64,000 nt of DNA. Origin: HR10 sp964615335 (GTDB lineage Bacteria; Acidobacteriota; Blastocatellia; HR10). The stretch covers positions 1 to 64,000 of the forward strand of contig CAZTMT010000012.1 of the NCBI GenBank assembly GCA_964615335.1, given 5' to 3'. This document shows positions 43,308 through 51,922 of the stretch, piece by piece. The translations under genes and the position numbers were made by a program. The notes beneath the pieces are model-generated. The model did no database searches, was not told the origin of the DNA, and saw only the letters and a list, made by a program, of their open reading frames with translations. Numbering within the stretch: the first letter of the stretch is position 1; each line of letters begins with the position of its first letter.

Positions 43308-44233
43308 AGGGATTCGCCAGGATTCTTCTGGGCCGTCTTGTGCTCACCATCCCGGTCGTATGGGCCGTGGTGACGCTTGTCTTTTTGCTCCTGCATCTGG
43401 TTCCGGGCGATCCGGTTCTGGCCTTCCTGGGCGAGACGGCGACGCCGGAACAGGTCGCTGAGATGCGCCATCGGTTCGGACTGGATCGTCCGCTTCTCGA
43501 ACAGTATGCGCACTATTGGAAGCAGGTGTTGCGCGGGGATCTCGGCGTGACGTTCGTGGATCGGCGTCCGGTCGCCGAGAAGATCCTCGCGCGCTATCCG
43601 GCGACGTTGCAGTTGGCCGTGGCGGCTCTCGTGATCGCCCTGCTCATCTCGATCCCGCTGGGAGTGGCGGCGGCCCGGCATCAGGGAGGGATTCGCGATG
43701 CCGCCGCTTCGACTCTGGCGCTTGCGGGCATCGCGCTGCCGAATTTCGCGCTCGGGCCGCTTCTGATTCTCCTTTTCTCGGTGAAGCTGCGACTTCTCCC
43801 CCCCTCGGGCTTTGGCGACCTGGTGCATCTTGTCCTTCCGGCGCTCACGCTGGGAGCCGCTCTGGCGGCGATCCTCACGCGCCTGGTGCGCACAAGCGTG
43901 CTCGAAGAGCTGCACCAGGAGTATGTGAAGACGGCGCGGGCCAAGGGCCTGAACGAGCGCACGGTGATCTATCGCCACGTCTTGCGCAACGGGCTCATTC
44001 CGGTCGTCACGATCGTGGGCTTGCAGTTTGGCGTCTTGCTGGGCGGGGCGATCATCACCGAACGGATTTTCAACTGGCCGGGGATCGGGACGCTCACGAT
44101 CGAAGCCATCACGGCGCGCGATTATCCTCTGGTGCAGGGCTGCTTGCTTGTGATCGCCCTGACCTATATCCTGGTCAACACGGCGACGGATCTGCTCTAT
44201 CGCGTGCTCGATCCTCGGGTTCAGGTGGAGTGA
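43304..44233 (+). CDS. Peptide/nickel-type ABC transporter permease (DppB-like)
   Basis: Inner-membrane permease of the DppB/OppB family, 309 aa, starting at GTG 43304 with GGAGG seven bases upstream. It has an N-terminal helix (LTIPVVWAVVTLVFLLLHLVP), the PGDP motif, six hydrophobic segments and the EAA loop YVKTARAKGLNERTVIYRHVLRNGLIP that docks the ATPase, and it ends RVLDPRVQVE. With the next gene it forms a heterodimeric channel. No substrate-binding protein or ATPase gene is in the window, so these must be encoded elsewhere. Confidence 0.92.
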   Translation: MKGFARILLGRLVLTIPVVWAVVTLVFLLLHLVPGDPVLAFLGETATPEQVAEMRHRFGLDRPLLEQYAHYWKQVLRGDLGVTFVDRRPVAEKILARYPATLQLAVAALVIALLISIPLGVAAARHQGGIRDAAASTLALAGIALPNFALGPLLILLFSVKLRLLPPSGFGDLVHLVLPALTLGAALAAILTRLVRTSVLEELHQEYVKTARAKGLNERTVIYRHVLRNGLIPVVTIVGLQFGVLLGGAIITERIFNWPGIGTLTIEAITARDYPLVQGCLLVIALTYILVNTATDLLYRVLDPRVQVE

Positions 44234-44235
44234 GC

Positions 44236-45096
44236 ATGAGCTGGACGGGAAAGATCGGATGGATTCTGGTCGTGGGACTGCTTCTTGTGGCGCTCGGGGC
44301 TCCACAGCTGGCGCCGCATGATATCGCGAAGCAGAATCTGGAGGCTCGACTGCAGCCTCCCTCGCGCCTGCATCCGATGGGACGAGACGAATTCGGACGC
44401 GACGTCCTCTCGCGGCTCCTCTATGGCGCGCGCGTGTCCTTGCGCGTCGGACTTTTGGTCGTCGCCATCTGTGCGAGCGTGGGGACGCTGGTGGGCGCTG
44501 TGGCGGGATACTATGGCGGCTGGGTGGACCGCCTCATCTCGGGATTTCTCTTCAATACGTTCCTGGCGTTCCCGGGCATTCTGCTGGCCCTGGCCCTGAT
44601 CGCCTTCCTCGGCCCCAGTGTGAACCATCTCATCCTGGCCCTTTCGCTGATCGGCTGGGTCAGTTATGCTCGCCTCATTCGCGGTCAGGTCTTGAAGGTG
44701 AAGGAGCTGGAATTCGTCCAGGCGGCGCGGGCTCTGGGAGCCAGCGACGGGCGCATCCTCTTTGTCCACATCCTGCCTCATGTCCTGCACCCGCTCATCG
44801 TACAGGCGACGCTCGGAGTAGCCGGCGCCGTGCTCGCCGAAGCGAGTTTGAGCTTTCTCGGGCTGGGTGTTCAGGAGCCCATGCCGAGCTGGGGGAAAAT
44901 GCTCGATTCCGGGCGAGCATATCTGACGACGGCGCCCCATCTGGTCCTGTTTCCCGGTCTGGCCATCGCGGTGACTGTCCTGGCCTTCAATCTCGCCGGC
45001 GATGGATTGAATGAATGGCTCAGTCCGAGAGGGGCGGCGCTCTCCGGAAAGAACCAGCGCTCTGGCCCGCGCCCCGTCAACGTCGCTCAACGGTGA
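44236..45096 (+). CDS. Peptide/nickel-type ABC transporter permease (DppC-like)
   Basis: Second permease subunit, 286 aa, of the DppC/OppC family. It has the N-terminal HPMGRDEFGRDVLSRLLYGAR signature (split over about 47-67), membrane segments, the EAA loop FVQAARALGASDGRILFVHILPH, and the C-terminal SFLGLGVQEPMPSWGKML motif typical of DppC. The start is ATG 44236 after GGTGGAG (GTG 44230 is an alternative). It lies 2 bp after the DppB-like stop. The C-terminal 20 residues are polar and extended. It is followed after 36 bp by the VWFA gene. Confidence 0.92.
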   Translation: MSWTGKIGWILVVGLLLVALGAPQLAPHDIAKQNLEARLQPPSRLHPMGRDEFGRDVLSRLLYGARVSLRVGLLVVAICASVGTLVGAVAGYYGGWVDRLISGFLFNTFLAFPGILLALALIAFLGPSVNHLILALSLIGWVSYARLIRGQVLKVKELEFVQAARALGASDGRILFVHILPHVLHPLIVQATLGVAGAVLAEASLSFLGLGVQEPMPSWGKMLDSGRAYLTTAPHLVLFPGLAIAVTVLAFNLAGDGLNEWLSPRGAALSGKNQRSGPRPVNVAQR

Positions 45097-45132
45097 GACA
45101 TCCAAAGAGACGGTATCGCCAGGAGGTCGAAT

Positions 45133-46809
45133 ATGAGGAGGAACCGAAGCGCCTGGATTGTGATGGGGATCCTCCTTTCCCTTCCCTTTGGGCCTCCGGA
45201 AGGCTACGGCCGCCAATCCGGTCGCCACGCGCAAAGTTCTTCGATAGAGCAGGCCTTTGATTTCCCGTTGGGCGGAAGGGCACAGATCGCGAATCTTTCG
45301 GGGGGAATTCGCGTGCAGACGTGGTCTCGACCGCGCCTGGAGGTGCAGGTGCGCGCCGCACGGGACGCTCGCGCCTTTCGGACGTCGCTCGTTTCCCTGA
45401 AGGTGACCTCCGATTCCTTCACCTGTTCCATCCCGCCGGTCTTTTCGCTTCATCTGGACGTGTGGGTGCGCCTTCCGGATGGAGTCTCCCTGGATCTTCG
45501 CTCCGCCGATGGTCCTATTGAAGTCTCCGGCGAACCCGGAGCGACGCGCATTGAGACTATCGGGGGAAACATCACGCTGCGGGTGCCGGCCAATTTCGAA
45601 GCGGATCTCACGCTGCAGGCCGAACAAGGGAGCATTCAGTCGGAACTTCCTCTGCTCGTTCGCGGGAAATTCGATGCCCATCGGATCGAGGGGAAGCTCG
45701 GGCGCGGCGGACGCGCGCTCGCGATCCGAACCCTTCGCGGAGACATCCGCCTGTTGGCGCTTCCTCCAACGATGTCTTCCCCCGCCTCGGTGGCTCAAGG
45801 GGAACGCCCTGTGGAAGAGGTGGCTTCCTCGATCCCCCCGCGCGAGTCTCCCCCTTCGTCGCCGCCGCGCGCGCGCCCCGAGCTGCGCACCGATCCTACG
45901 GAAGAATCTCCCCTTCCGCGCCGCCGCCCCTCGGAGGAAGCGGGAGATGTCATCACCCTGGAGGCCCCCCTGGTCAACGTCAACGCGAGCGTGACCGATG
46001 AGCGCGGTCGCGCCGTGAGGGATCTGCGCAAGCAAGACTTCATCATCTACGAGGACGGCATCGAGCAACAGATCACGCACTTCTCTCCGGTCACGGCGCC
46101 GTTTGATCTGGCGCTCCTGCTTGATACAAGCGGGAGCACGGAATCGAAGCTGAACGTCATCCGGCGAGCCGCTCAGGCTTTTGTGGACATGATCGGGCCG
46201 GAGGATCAGATGGCTGTCTTCGCCTTCGCGCGTCGCGTCTCTCTTGTGGCGTCCTTCACCAATAACCGCTTCCTTCTCAAGCAGAGCATTCAAACGATTC
46301 GCGGAGGGGGCGGAACGGCTTTCTACGATGCCCTCTGGTATGTGCTCGACGAAGTGGAGCGGAGGCCCGGTCGCCGCAAGGCCATCGTCGTCATGACCGA
46401 CGGGGTGGACAATTCGATCCGCCAGCCCTGGCTCTATCCGACAAGGCATACGTTCGAGGAGTTGCTGGCGCGCGTCGAGGAATCGGATGTCCTCATCTAT
46501 CCCATCTACCTGGACACCGAGTACGAGATGGTCGTGCGCCAGCGTCAAGAGAGCCCGATGAGCTATGCTCTGGCGCGACGGCAACTGCAGGCGCTCGCTG
46601 AGAGTTCGGCCGGGACGCTCTATCGCGCTGATACGGTCGAGGACCTGGAGGGGGTCTACCAAAAGATCGCCGAGGAGCTGCGCACGATCTACAGCCTCGC
46701 CTACAGCCCGCAGAACGCGACGCGCGACGGCCGATGGCGCACAATCCGCGTCAAGGTGCTTCGCCCCGGCGTCCGCGTGAAAGCCCGCCGGGGATACTAT
46801 GCCCGATGA
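45133..46809 (+). CDS. Secreted DUF4097-like plus VWFA Acidobacterial-domain protein (copy 3)
   Basis: A 558-aa exported protein: signal peptide (WIVMGILLSLPFGPPEG), beta-repeat DUF4097-like region (residues ~40-200; IANLSGGIRVQTWSRPRLEV, VSLDLRSADGPIEVSG), a Pro/Ser/Arg-rich linker (~220-270), then the VWFA domain with VNVNASVTDERGRAVRDL, FIIYEDGIEQQITHF, MIDAS LLLDTSGSTESK and VVMTDGVDNSIR. It ends RRGYYAR. AGGAGG precedes the ATG. Its architecture matches copy 2 twelve kb away, so the two are probably paralogues. It may be co-transcribed with the permeases. Confidence 0.85.
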   Translation: MRRNRSAWIVMGILLSLPFGPPEGYGRQSGRHAQSSSIEQAFDFPLGGRAQIANLSGGIRVQTWSRPRLEVQVRAARDARAFRTSLVSLKVTSDSFTCSIPPVFSLHLDVWVRLPDGVSLDLRSADGPIEVSGEPGATRIETIGGNITLRVPANFEADLTLQAEQGSIQSELPLLVRGKFDAHRIEGKLGRGGRALAIRTLRGDIRLLALPPTMSSPASVAQGERPVEEVASSIPPRESPPSSPPRARPELRTDPTEESPLPRRRPSEEAGDVITLEAPLVNVNASVTDERGRAVRDLRKQDFIIYEDGIEQQITHFSPVTAPFDLALLLDTSGSTESKLNVIRRAAQAFVDMIGPEDQMAVFAFARRVSLVASFTNNRFLLKQSIQTIRGGGGTAFYDALWYVLDEVERRPGRRKAIVVMTDGVDNSIRQPWLYPTRHTFEELLARVEESDVLIYPIYLDTEYEMVVRQRQESPMSYALARRQLQALAESSAGTLYRADTVEDLEGVYQKIAEELRTIYSLAYSPQNATRDGRWRTIRVKVLRPGVRVKARRGYYAR

Positions 46810-46830
46810 GGCCACGGGTTGGGACGCCCC

Positions 46831-46855
46831 CACTTGCTCCGAGCCGCCGCAAGTG
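46831..46855 (+). other. Stem-loop after the third VWFA gene
   Basis: CACTTGC (46831-46837) pairs with GCAAGTG (46849-46855). A T-rich stretch lies about 15 nt further on, too far for a clean intrinsic terminator. Confidence 0.3.
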
Positions 46856-46910
46856 CAGGGAGCCGATCTCTTTTTCGCCGCATCTTGAGCCGGAATGGGA
46901 GGGTTGAAAA

Positions 46911-48566
46911 ATGAGAGGATCGCGTATTGTGCTGCTTCTTGCATGTCTCAGTTTGGGAACACGCTGGGGATGGTTTGCTCACCCCGAGAGTCCGCGCGCG
47001 ACGCGTGAGAACGTTCGCGCCTACCGAGTTGCTCATGAGATCTCGATCCTGCGCGAGCTGGTCGACTTTCTCTCGATTCCCAACGTCGCATCGGATCGGG
47101 AGAACATTCGCCGGAACGCCGAAGCCCTTTCGGCGATGCTCCGCCGCCGAGGGATTCGTGCTGAGCTTCTCGAGGTAGAAAACGCCCCACCGGCGGTTTA
47201 CGGGGAGTTGCTTGTTCCTGAAGCCCGGCGGACGATCCTCTTTTACGCGCATTATGACGGCCAGCCCGTAGATCCCGCTCAGTGGGCGAGCCCCCCTTGG
47301 ACGCCGATTCTGCGCAATGAGCAGGGGCGCGAAATTCCGCTGGCTTCGGTGAAGACCCCTCTCTCTGGTGAGTGGCGTCTCTACGCGCGCTCGGCAAGCG
47401 ATGATAAGTCGCCGATCGTCGCGCTGCTTGTGGCCCTGGATGCCCTGCGCGCGGCGAAGATCCCGCTTTCGGCGAACCTCAAGTTCTTCTTCGAAGGAGA
47501 GGAAGAAGCGGGTTCGCCTCATCTGCGCGCGCTCCTGCAGAAGTATGCCGATCGGTTAAAGGCCGACCTCTGGGTGCTCTGCGATGGACCGGTCCATCAG
47601 ACGCGCCGCCTGCAAGTGTACTTCGGGGCGCGAGGTATTGTGGACGCGGAGATGACCGTATACGGTCCCGTGCGCCCTCTGCACAGCGGACACTATGGGA
47701 ATTGGGCCCCTAATCCGGCTGCCGTGCTCGCGCATCTTTTGGCGAGCCTCCGCGAGGAGAACGGGCGCATCCGTATCCCCGGTTTCTATGAGGACGTGCG
47801 TCCTCTGACCGAGAGCGAGCGGCGCGCGCTCGCGGAAATTCCAGACATAGATGCGCAACTTCGTCACGAACTAGGGCTCTCCTGGTCCGAAGGCGAAGGA
47901 CAGCGTCTGGTCGAACTGCTCATGATCCCGGCTCTCAATATCCGCGGGATTCGCGCCGGGCATGTGGGCCAGACCGCGCAAAACGCGATCCCCACGGAAG
48001 CGACGGCCTCACTGGATTTTCGCCTCGTTCCGAATCAGACCCCTGAAGGCGTCCGACGGCGAGTCGAAGACTATCTCCGCCAACAGGGTTTCCACATCAT
48101 CTCTCACGCCCCGACGCTCGAGGAGCGACGCCAGCACCCCAAGATCGTGCGACTCGTCTGGGGACCGGGATACCCTCCGGCACGCACTTCGATGGACCTG
48201 CCCGTCTCGCGCGCTCTCACGCACCTGATCGAAGAGGCTTTCGGCGCGCCTCTTGTGAAGATGCCGACTCTGGGCGGAAGCATCCCCATGTATCTCTTTC
48301 AGGAGATCCTTCAGGTTCCCGTCATCGGTGTGCCCATGGTCAACCACGACAACAATCAGCACGGGGCGAACGAGAATCTGCGGCTTCAGAACCTGTGGGA
48401 TGGGATCGAGCTGTACGCCGTGCTTTTAGCCCATCTGGGCCAGAGAGTGGAGGAAGAATCCGCGAGGGGCGCAGCGCCAGCGACAGGAGCGCGTCCCGGT
48501 CACGCTCGAGCTCCGTCATGGGACAATGACGCTTTTGGCCGCCGCCCAACAAGCGGTGGTCTGTAA
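46911..48566 (+). CDS. Exported M20-family dipeptidase
   Basis: A 551-aa M20/M25/M40 metallopeptidase with a short signal (IVLLLACLSLGTRWGW). Zinc-site motifs are FYAHYDGQPVDP, ARSASDDKSPIVALL (bridging Asp) and FFEGEEEAGSPHL; the dimerisation domain has PLHSGHYGNWAPNP, and the C-terminal region contributes GGSIPMYLF. Large dipeptidases of this type cleave short peptides such as carnosine-like dipeptides. GGGAGGG precedes the ATG. The last 51 bp overlap the 3' end of the convergent alcohol dehydrogenase gene; the C-terminal Ala/Gly/Arg-rich tail is probably unstructured. Confidence 0.88.
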   Translation: MRGSRIVLLLACLSLGTRWGWFAHPESPRATRENVRAYRVAHEISILRELVDFLSIPNVASDRENIRRNAEALSAMLRRRGIRAELLEVENAPPAVYGELLVPEARRTILFYAHYDGQPVDPAQWASPPWTPILRNEQGREIPLASVKTPLSGEWRLYARSASDDKSPIVALLVALDALRAAKIPLSANLKFFFEGEEEAGSPHLRALLQKYADRLKADLWVLCDGPVHQTRRLQVYFGARGIVDAEMTVYGPVRPLHSGHYGNWAPNPAAVLAHLLASLREENGRIRIPGFYEDVRPLTESERRALAEIPDIDAQLRHELGLSWSEGEGQRLVELLMIPALNIRGIRAGHVGQTAQNAIPTEATASLDFRLVPNQTPEGVRRRVEDYLRQQGFHIISHAPTLEERRQHPKIVRLVWGPGYPPARTSMDLPVSRALTHLIEEAFGAPLVKMPTLGGSIPMYLFQEILQVPVIGVPMVNHDNNQHGANENLRLQNLWDGIELYAVLLAHLGQRVEEESARGAAPATGARPGHARAPSWDNDAFGRRPTSGGL

Positions 48567-49613
48567 GGCCTCGAAGGCGCGCTCCAGCGGAAAACGATGC
48601 GAGACCAAGCGCTCGAATGGGAAGCGCTCGCCGCACCGTCTCAAGAACTCCAGAGCCATGGCCATGTGCCGGGGTTCACTGGCCCACGCACCATAGACGG
48701 TCAGTTGCTTCCTGGTGATGACATGGGGATTGATCGCCGTTGCGCCCGCATCGCCATAGTGACCGAGCACCAGATACTTCCCCCCATCACGGCACATCTC
48801 AAATCCCTCGGGCACGACGGCCGGCATGCCCACGCATTCGATCACGACGTCGGCGCCGTAGCCGCCCGTCAGTTCTTTCACCCTCTGGATGCGCTCGGCC
48901 GAATCGGGGACCTCTTCGATGTCAATCGTATGATCGGCGCCGAAGGTTCTCGCCAGCTCCAGGCGGTGGGCCGGTCCGCCGATCACGATCGTGGTGAGCG
49001 CCCCCGCGCTTTTAACCACGGCCAGTACAGCTAATCCCACCGGCCCGCTCCCCTGAATCACCACCGTATCGCCCCAACTGAGGCCCAGGCGCTCGATGCC
49101 GTGAATAGCTGTGTTGAGCGCGCACCCGGCTCCGATGACCCTCTCGGGAGGGAGATCGTTGATCTTGAAGAGGGCCGATCCGGGCAGCAGGTAATGGTAC
49201 TCCGCATAACCGCCGAGGAAATGCGGCGGCGTGTCGCACCGATAGCTGATTCCATAGGCCGCGCGCTTGAGGCATCGGGTCGGCTGCCGCTTCTCCCGGC
49301 AGTAGTAACACTGGCCGCAGAGCCGCCCCGCATACCAACTGACGCGGTCCCCCTCCCGAAGCGGAGCGCCAGTCCAATCGGCCTCGACTCCCTCACCGAG
49401 CCTCACTACTGTCCCCATCGTCTCATGGCCGAGGATGATCGGCCGTGGGATCGGCAACTGGCCCTTCCACAGATGCACATCCGTGCCACAGATGCCCGCC
49501 ATTTCGACTTTGACGAGCACTGCCCCGGGCTCGATCTGCTCCGGCAGCGGATACCGGCGAATTTCCAGGGGATGATGAAAGTCCGGCATGACAGCGGCCC
49601 TGGCTTCCTCCAT
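48516..49613 (-). CDS. Zinc-dependent medium-chain alcohol dehydrogenase
   Basis: MDR-superfamily dehydrogenase of 365 aa. Catalytic zinc residues are in GICGTDVHLWKG (Cys) and ILGHETMG (His, Glu). The structural zinc cluster is CGQCYYCREKRQPTRC (four Cys, about 103-118), and the NAD(P) Rossmann motif is GSGPVGLAVLAV. The C-terminal part (GAWASEPRHM, RFPLERAFEAL) is normal. The substrate is unknown, though threonine or sorbitol dehydrogenase-like enzymes are the nearest in architecture. It is encoded with an alpha/beta-hydrolase and an aldehyde dehydrogenase upstream, which suggests an alcohol-aldehyde-acid pathway. Confidence 0.88.
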   Translation of the reverse strand: MEEARAAVMPDFHHPLEIRRYPLPEQIEPGAVLVKVEMAGICGTDVHLWKGQLPIPRPIILGHETMGTVVRLGEGVEADWTGAPLREGDRVSWYAGRLCGQCYYCREKRQPTRCLKRAAYGISYRCDTPPHFLGGYAEYHYLLPGSALFKINDLPPERVIGAGCALNTAIHGIERLGLSWGDTVVIQGSGPVGLAVLAVVKSAGALTTIVIGGPAHRLELARTFGADHTIDIEEVPDSAERIQRVKELTGGYGADVVIECVGMPAVVPEGFEMCRDGGKYLVLGHYGDAGATAINPHVITRKQLTVYGAWASEPRHMAMALEFLRRCGERFPFERLVSHRFPLERAFEALQTTACWAAAKSVIVP

Positions 49614-49658
49614 AAGCTCCTCCTTTGTCCCAAAGGCCCTGATGTCTCCCGAGAGAGA

Positions 49659-50462
49659 TCAGGCGCCGCTCCGCAAAAATGCGATCACGAGGCGGTTGAA
49701 CTCTTCGGCATGCTCGATGAAGACCAGGTGTCGCGCGCCCGGAAAAACGTGCAGTCGCGAACCTGAGATCCTCTGGGCCAAGCGACGCGAATTCTCCGCC
49801 GGAACGATGGGGTCATCATCGCCGGTCACAATGAGTGTGGGAGCGCGCAGCGCGCCTAACCGCGATTCCGTCTCAAAGCCGAGACAGGCGGCGAACTGCC
49901 GCTGCCAGGCCTGAGGCGACGGCAGATGTGCTTTCCTCAACTCAAGGAACTCCTCGATGAGATCAGGACGCTCAGCGATGAACCGATCGCTGAAGCGGAG
50001 CCGGAGCCCCCGGCGCAAAGCGGCCTCGGGATTTTCCGTCTGTAGCTCCGAGACCATCTGCATCGCTGTCTCCGAAGACATGAGGACAGCATTTCTCCCC
50101 CCGAAACTGGTGGAGACCAACACCAGGCGGGCCACGAGTTCCGGATGACCGAGCGCCAGCTCTTGAGCGATGTAGCCGCCCATCGAATGACCGAGCACGT
50201 GCGCACGTTTGATCTCCAGCGCTCGGAGCAGTCCCGCGGCATCCTCGGCCATCATTGTGATGGTGTACTCGACCTCGGGCTTATCCGAGAGGCCCACACC
50301 TCGATTGTCAAACGCGATCACCGTGAAGGCTCGTGAGAACTCGGGGATTTGCCGATACCAGCTCCAGGCGCCAAATCCCAACCCGGCAATCAGCAGCAGA
50401 GGCTCCCCGGCGCCCCGCACGTCATAATAAAGTTCGATCCCGTTGACCCGGATCCTGGGCAT
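49659..50462 (-). CDS. Alpha/beta-hydrolase (3-oxoadipate enol-lactonase-like)
   Basis: A 267-aa alpha/beta-hydrolase with an intact triad: nucleophile in VLGHSMGGY, Asp in VTGDDDPIVP and His in GARHLVFIEH. The strand-turn LLLIAGLGFGAWSW and DNRGVGLSDKP are typical of the PcaD/enol-lactonase subgroup, although no aromatic-degradation genes are nearby. ATG 50462 begins MPRIRVNGIELYY, the usual family start; the frame is open to 50489. It lies between the aldehyde dehydrogenase (overlapping reading frames by a few bases) and the alcohol dehydrogenase. Confidence 0.88.
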   Translation of the reverse strand: MPRIRVNGIELYYDVRGAGEPLLLIAGLGFGAWSWYRQIPEFSRAFTVIAFDNRGVGLSDKPEVEYTITMMAEDAAGLLRALEIKRAHVLGHSMGGYIAQELALGHPELVARLVLVSTSFGGRNAVLMSSETAMQMVSELQTENPEAALRRGLRLRFSDRFIAERPDLIEEFLELRKAHLPSPQAWQRQFAACLGFETESRLGALRAPTLIVTGDDDPIVPAENSRRLAQRISGSRLHVFPGARHLVFIEHAEEFNRLVIAFLRSGA

Positions 50463-50485
50463 GCGCCCCCCCGGTCGCCCTCGTT

Positions 50486-51910
50486 TCACCCCAGATTCAA
50501 GACCAGAACTCGCAGCTCAGTCATCTCTTCGATCGCCGAGCGCACGCCTTCGCGTCCGAAGCCGGACTCTTTGACGCCGCCGTAGGGCATGTGATCGGCG
50601 CGATAGGTGGGCACATCGTTGATGATCACCCCGCCGACCTCAAGTTCGCTATAGGCGCGGAAGATGCGCTGCACATCACGCGTGAAGACGCCCGCCTGCA
50701 ATCCATAGCGCGAGGCGTTGACCAGGCGAAGGGCCTCCTCGAACTCGGTGTACCGGCTGACGACGACCAGGGGCGCGAACACTTCTTCGCAACTCACTTT
50801 CATGTCCGGCGTCACCTCGGTCAGGACCGTCGGCATGAAAAGCGCCCCATGACGCTCGCCCCCCACCAGAACTTTCGCGCCGGCTTGGACGGCTTCTTTC
50901 ACCCACATCTCAACGCGTTCGGCCGCTGCCAGACTGATCATCGGACCCACATCGGTTGTCTCCTCCTTCGGATCCCCGACGACGAGGTTCCTGACCCCCT
51001 GCCGGAGCTTCTCCAAAAAGGGCTCGTACACGCTCTGGTGCACGAAGATCCGCTGCACCGAGATGCACGTCTGACCGGCATAGGCGAAACCGCCCTGCAC
51101 CGAGCGCCAGGCCGCATACTCCAGATCGGCATCCTCGTGCACAACGACGGCAGCATTTCCTCCCAATTCCAATGTCACCTTCTTCTTAGGCACCTTTGCC
51201 TTCAACATCCAGCCCACCGCCGCACTTCCGGTAAACGTGAGCATCTTAATCCGTTCGTCCAGCAGCATCTGCTCGGCCACGACATTCGAGCAGGGGAGGA
51301 CGCTGAGGCCTCCCTCAGGCCAGCCCGCTTCCTGAACGATCTCCCCGAGCGTCAGAGCCGAGAGCGGCGTTTGCGGGGACGGCTTGATGAGAATCGGGTT
51401 TCCCGACGCGATGGCGGGAGCGACCTTGTGCGCGACCAGATTCACAGGGAAATTAAACGGCGTGATGCCGAGAATCGGACCAATGGGAAAGCGCCGCACA
51501 ATGGCCCAGCGGCGTTCGGAACCCGGGAGCCAATCAAGCGGCATCAGCTCGCCGCCCAGACGCTTGGCCTCCTCGGCCGCTGCGCGGAAGGTCGCGATCG
51601 CACGCGTGACCTCCAGACGCGCATCACGGATCGGTTTGCCCGCCTCGCGCGTGATGATCTCTGCCACCTCATCTTTACGCTCGGCGAGCCGCTCGGCTAC
51701 ACGATGACACACATCCGCCCGCACATAGGAGGGGAGATCGCGCGTCACCCGGAAGGCAGCAGCCGCCCGCGCGATCGCCTCCGCGACGTCTTCAGAGGAG
51801 GCCAAGCTGACCACCGCGACGACTTCCTGAGTATAAGGATCGCGAACCTCGGCTCTCTCAGCCGAGAAGCGATGCTCTCCTCCCACGAGAAAGGGATATT
51901 CCTTCGCCAT
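50486..51910 (-). CDS. NAD(P)-dependent aldehyde dehydrogenase
   Basis: Aldehyde dehydrogenase of 474 aa. It has the Rossmann segment PFNFPVNLVAHKVAPAIASG, the catalytic Glu in LELGGNAAVVV, the catalytic Cys in GQTCISVQRI, the EVFAPLVVV motif and the C-terminal PYGGVKESGFGREGV. Its pattern resembles the lactaldehyde/GAPN-like branch and not the betaine aldehyde branch; the substrate is open. It is upstream of the hydrolase and alcohol dehydrogenase genes on the same strand and 12 bp after the TonB-dependent receptor stop, so read-through from the receptor promoter is possible. Confidence 0.92.
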   Translation of the reverse strand: MAKEYPFLVGGEHRFSAERAEVRDPYTQEVVAVVSLASSEDVAEAIARAAAAFRVTRDLPSYVRADVCHRVAERLAERKDEVAEIITREAGKPIRDARLEVTRAIATFRAAAEEAKRLGGELMPLDWLPGSERRWAIVRRFPIGPILGITPFNFPVNLVAHKVAPAIASGNPILIKPSPQTPLSALTLGEIVQEAGWPEGGLSVLPCSNVVAEQMLLDERIKMLTFTGSAAVGWMLKAKVPKKKVTLELGGNAAVVVHEDADLEYAAWRSVQGGFAYAGQTCISVQRIFVHQSVYEPFLEKLRQGVRNLVVGDPKEETTDVGPMISLAAAERVEMWVKEAVQAGAKVLVGGERHGALFMPTVLTEVTPDMKVSCEEVFAPLVVVSRYTEFEEALRLVNASRYGLQAGVFTRDVQRIFRAYSELEVGGVIINDVPTYRADHMPYGGVKESGFGREGVRSAIEEMTELRVLVLNLG

Positions 51911-51922
51911 ACAGCCTCCGAT

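Noticed and set aside
44221..46944. 907-codon open frame on the minus strand
   Set aside because: It is antisense to the DppC-like permease and third VWFA genes, which both have clear motifs and ribosome sites; no domain is visible in the shadow frame.
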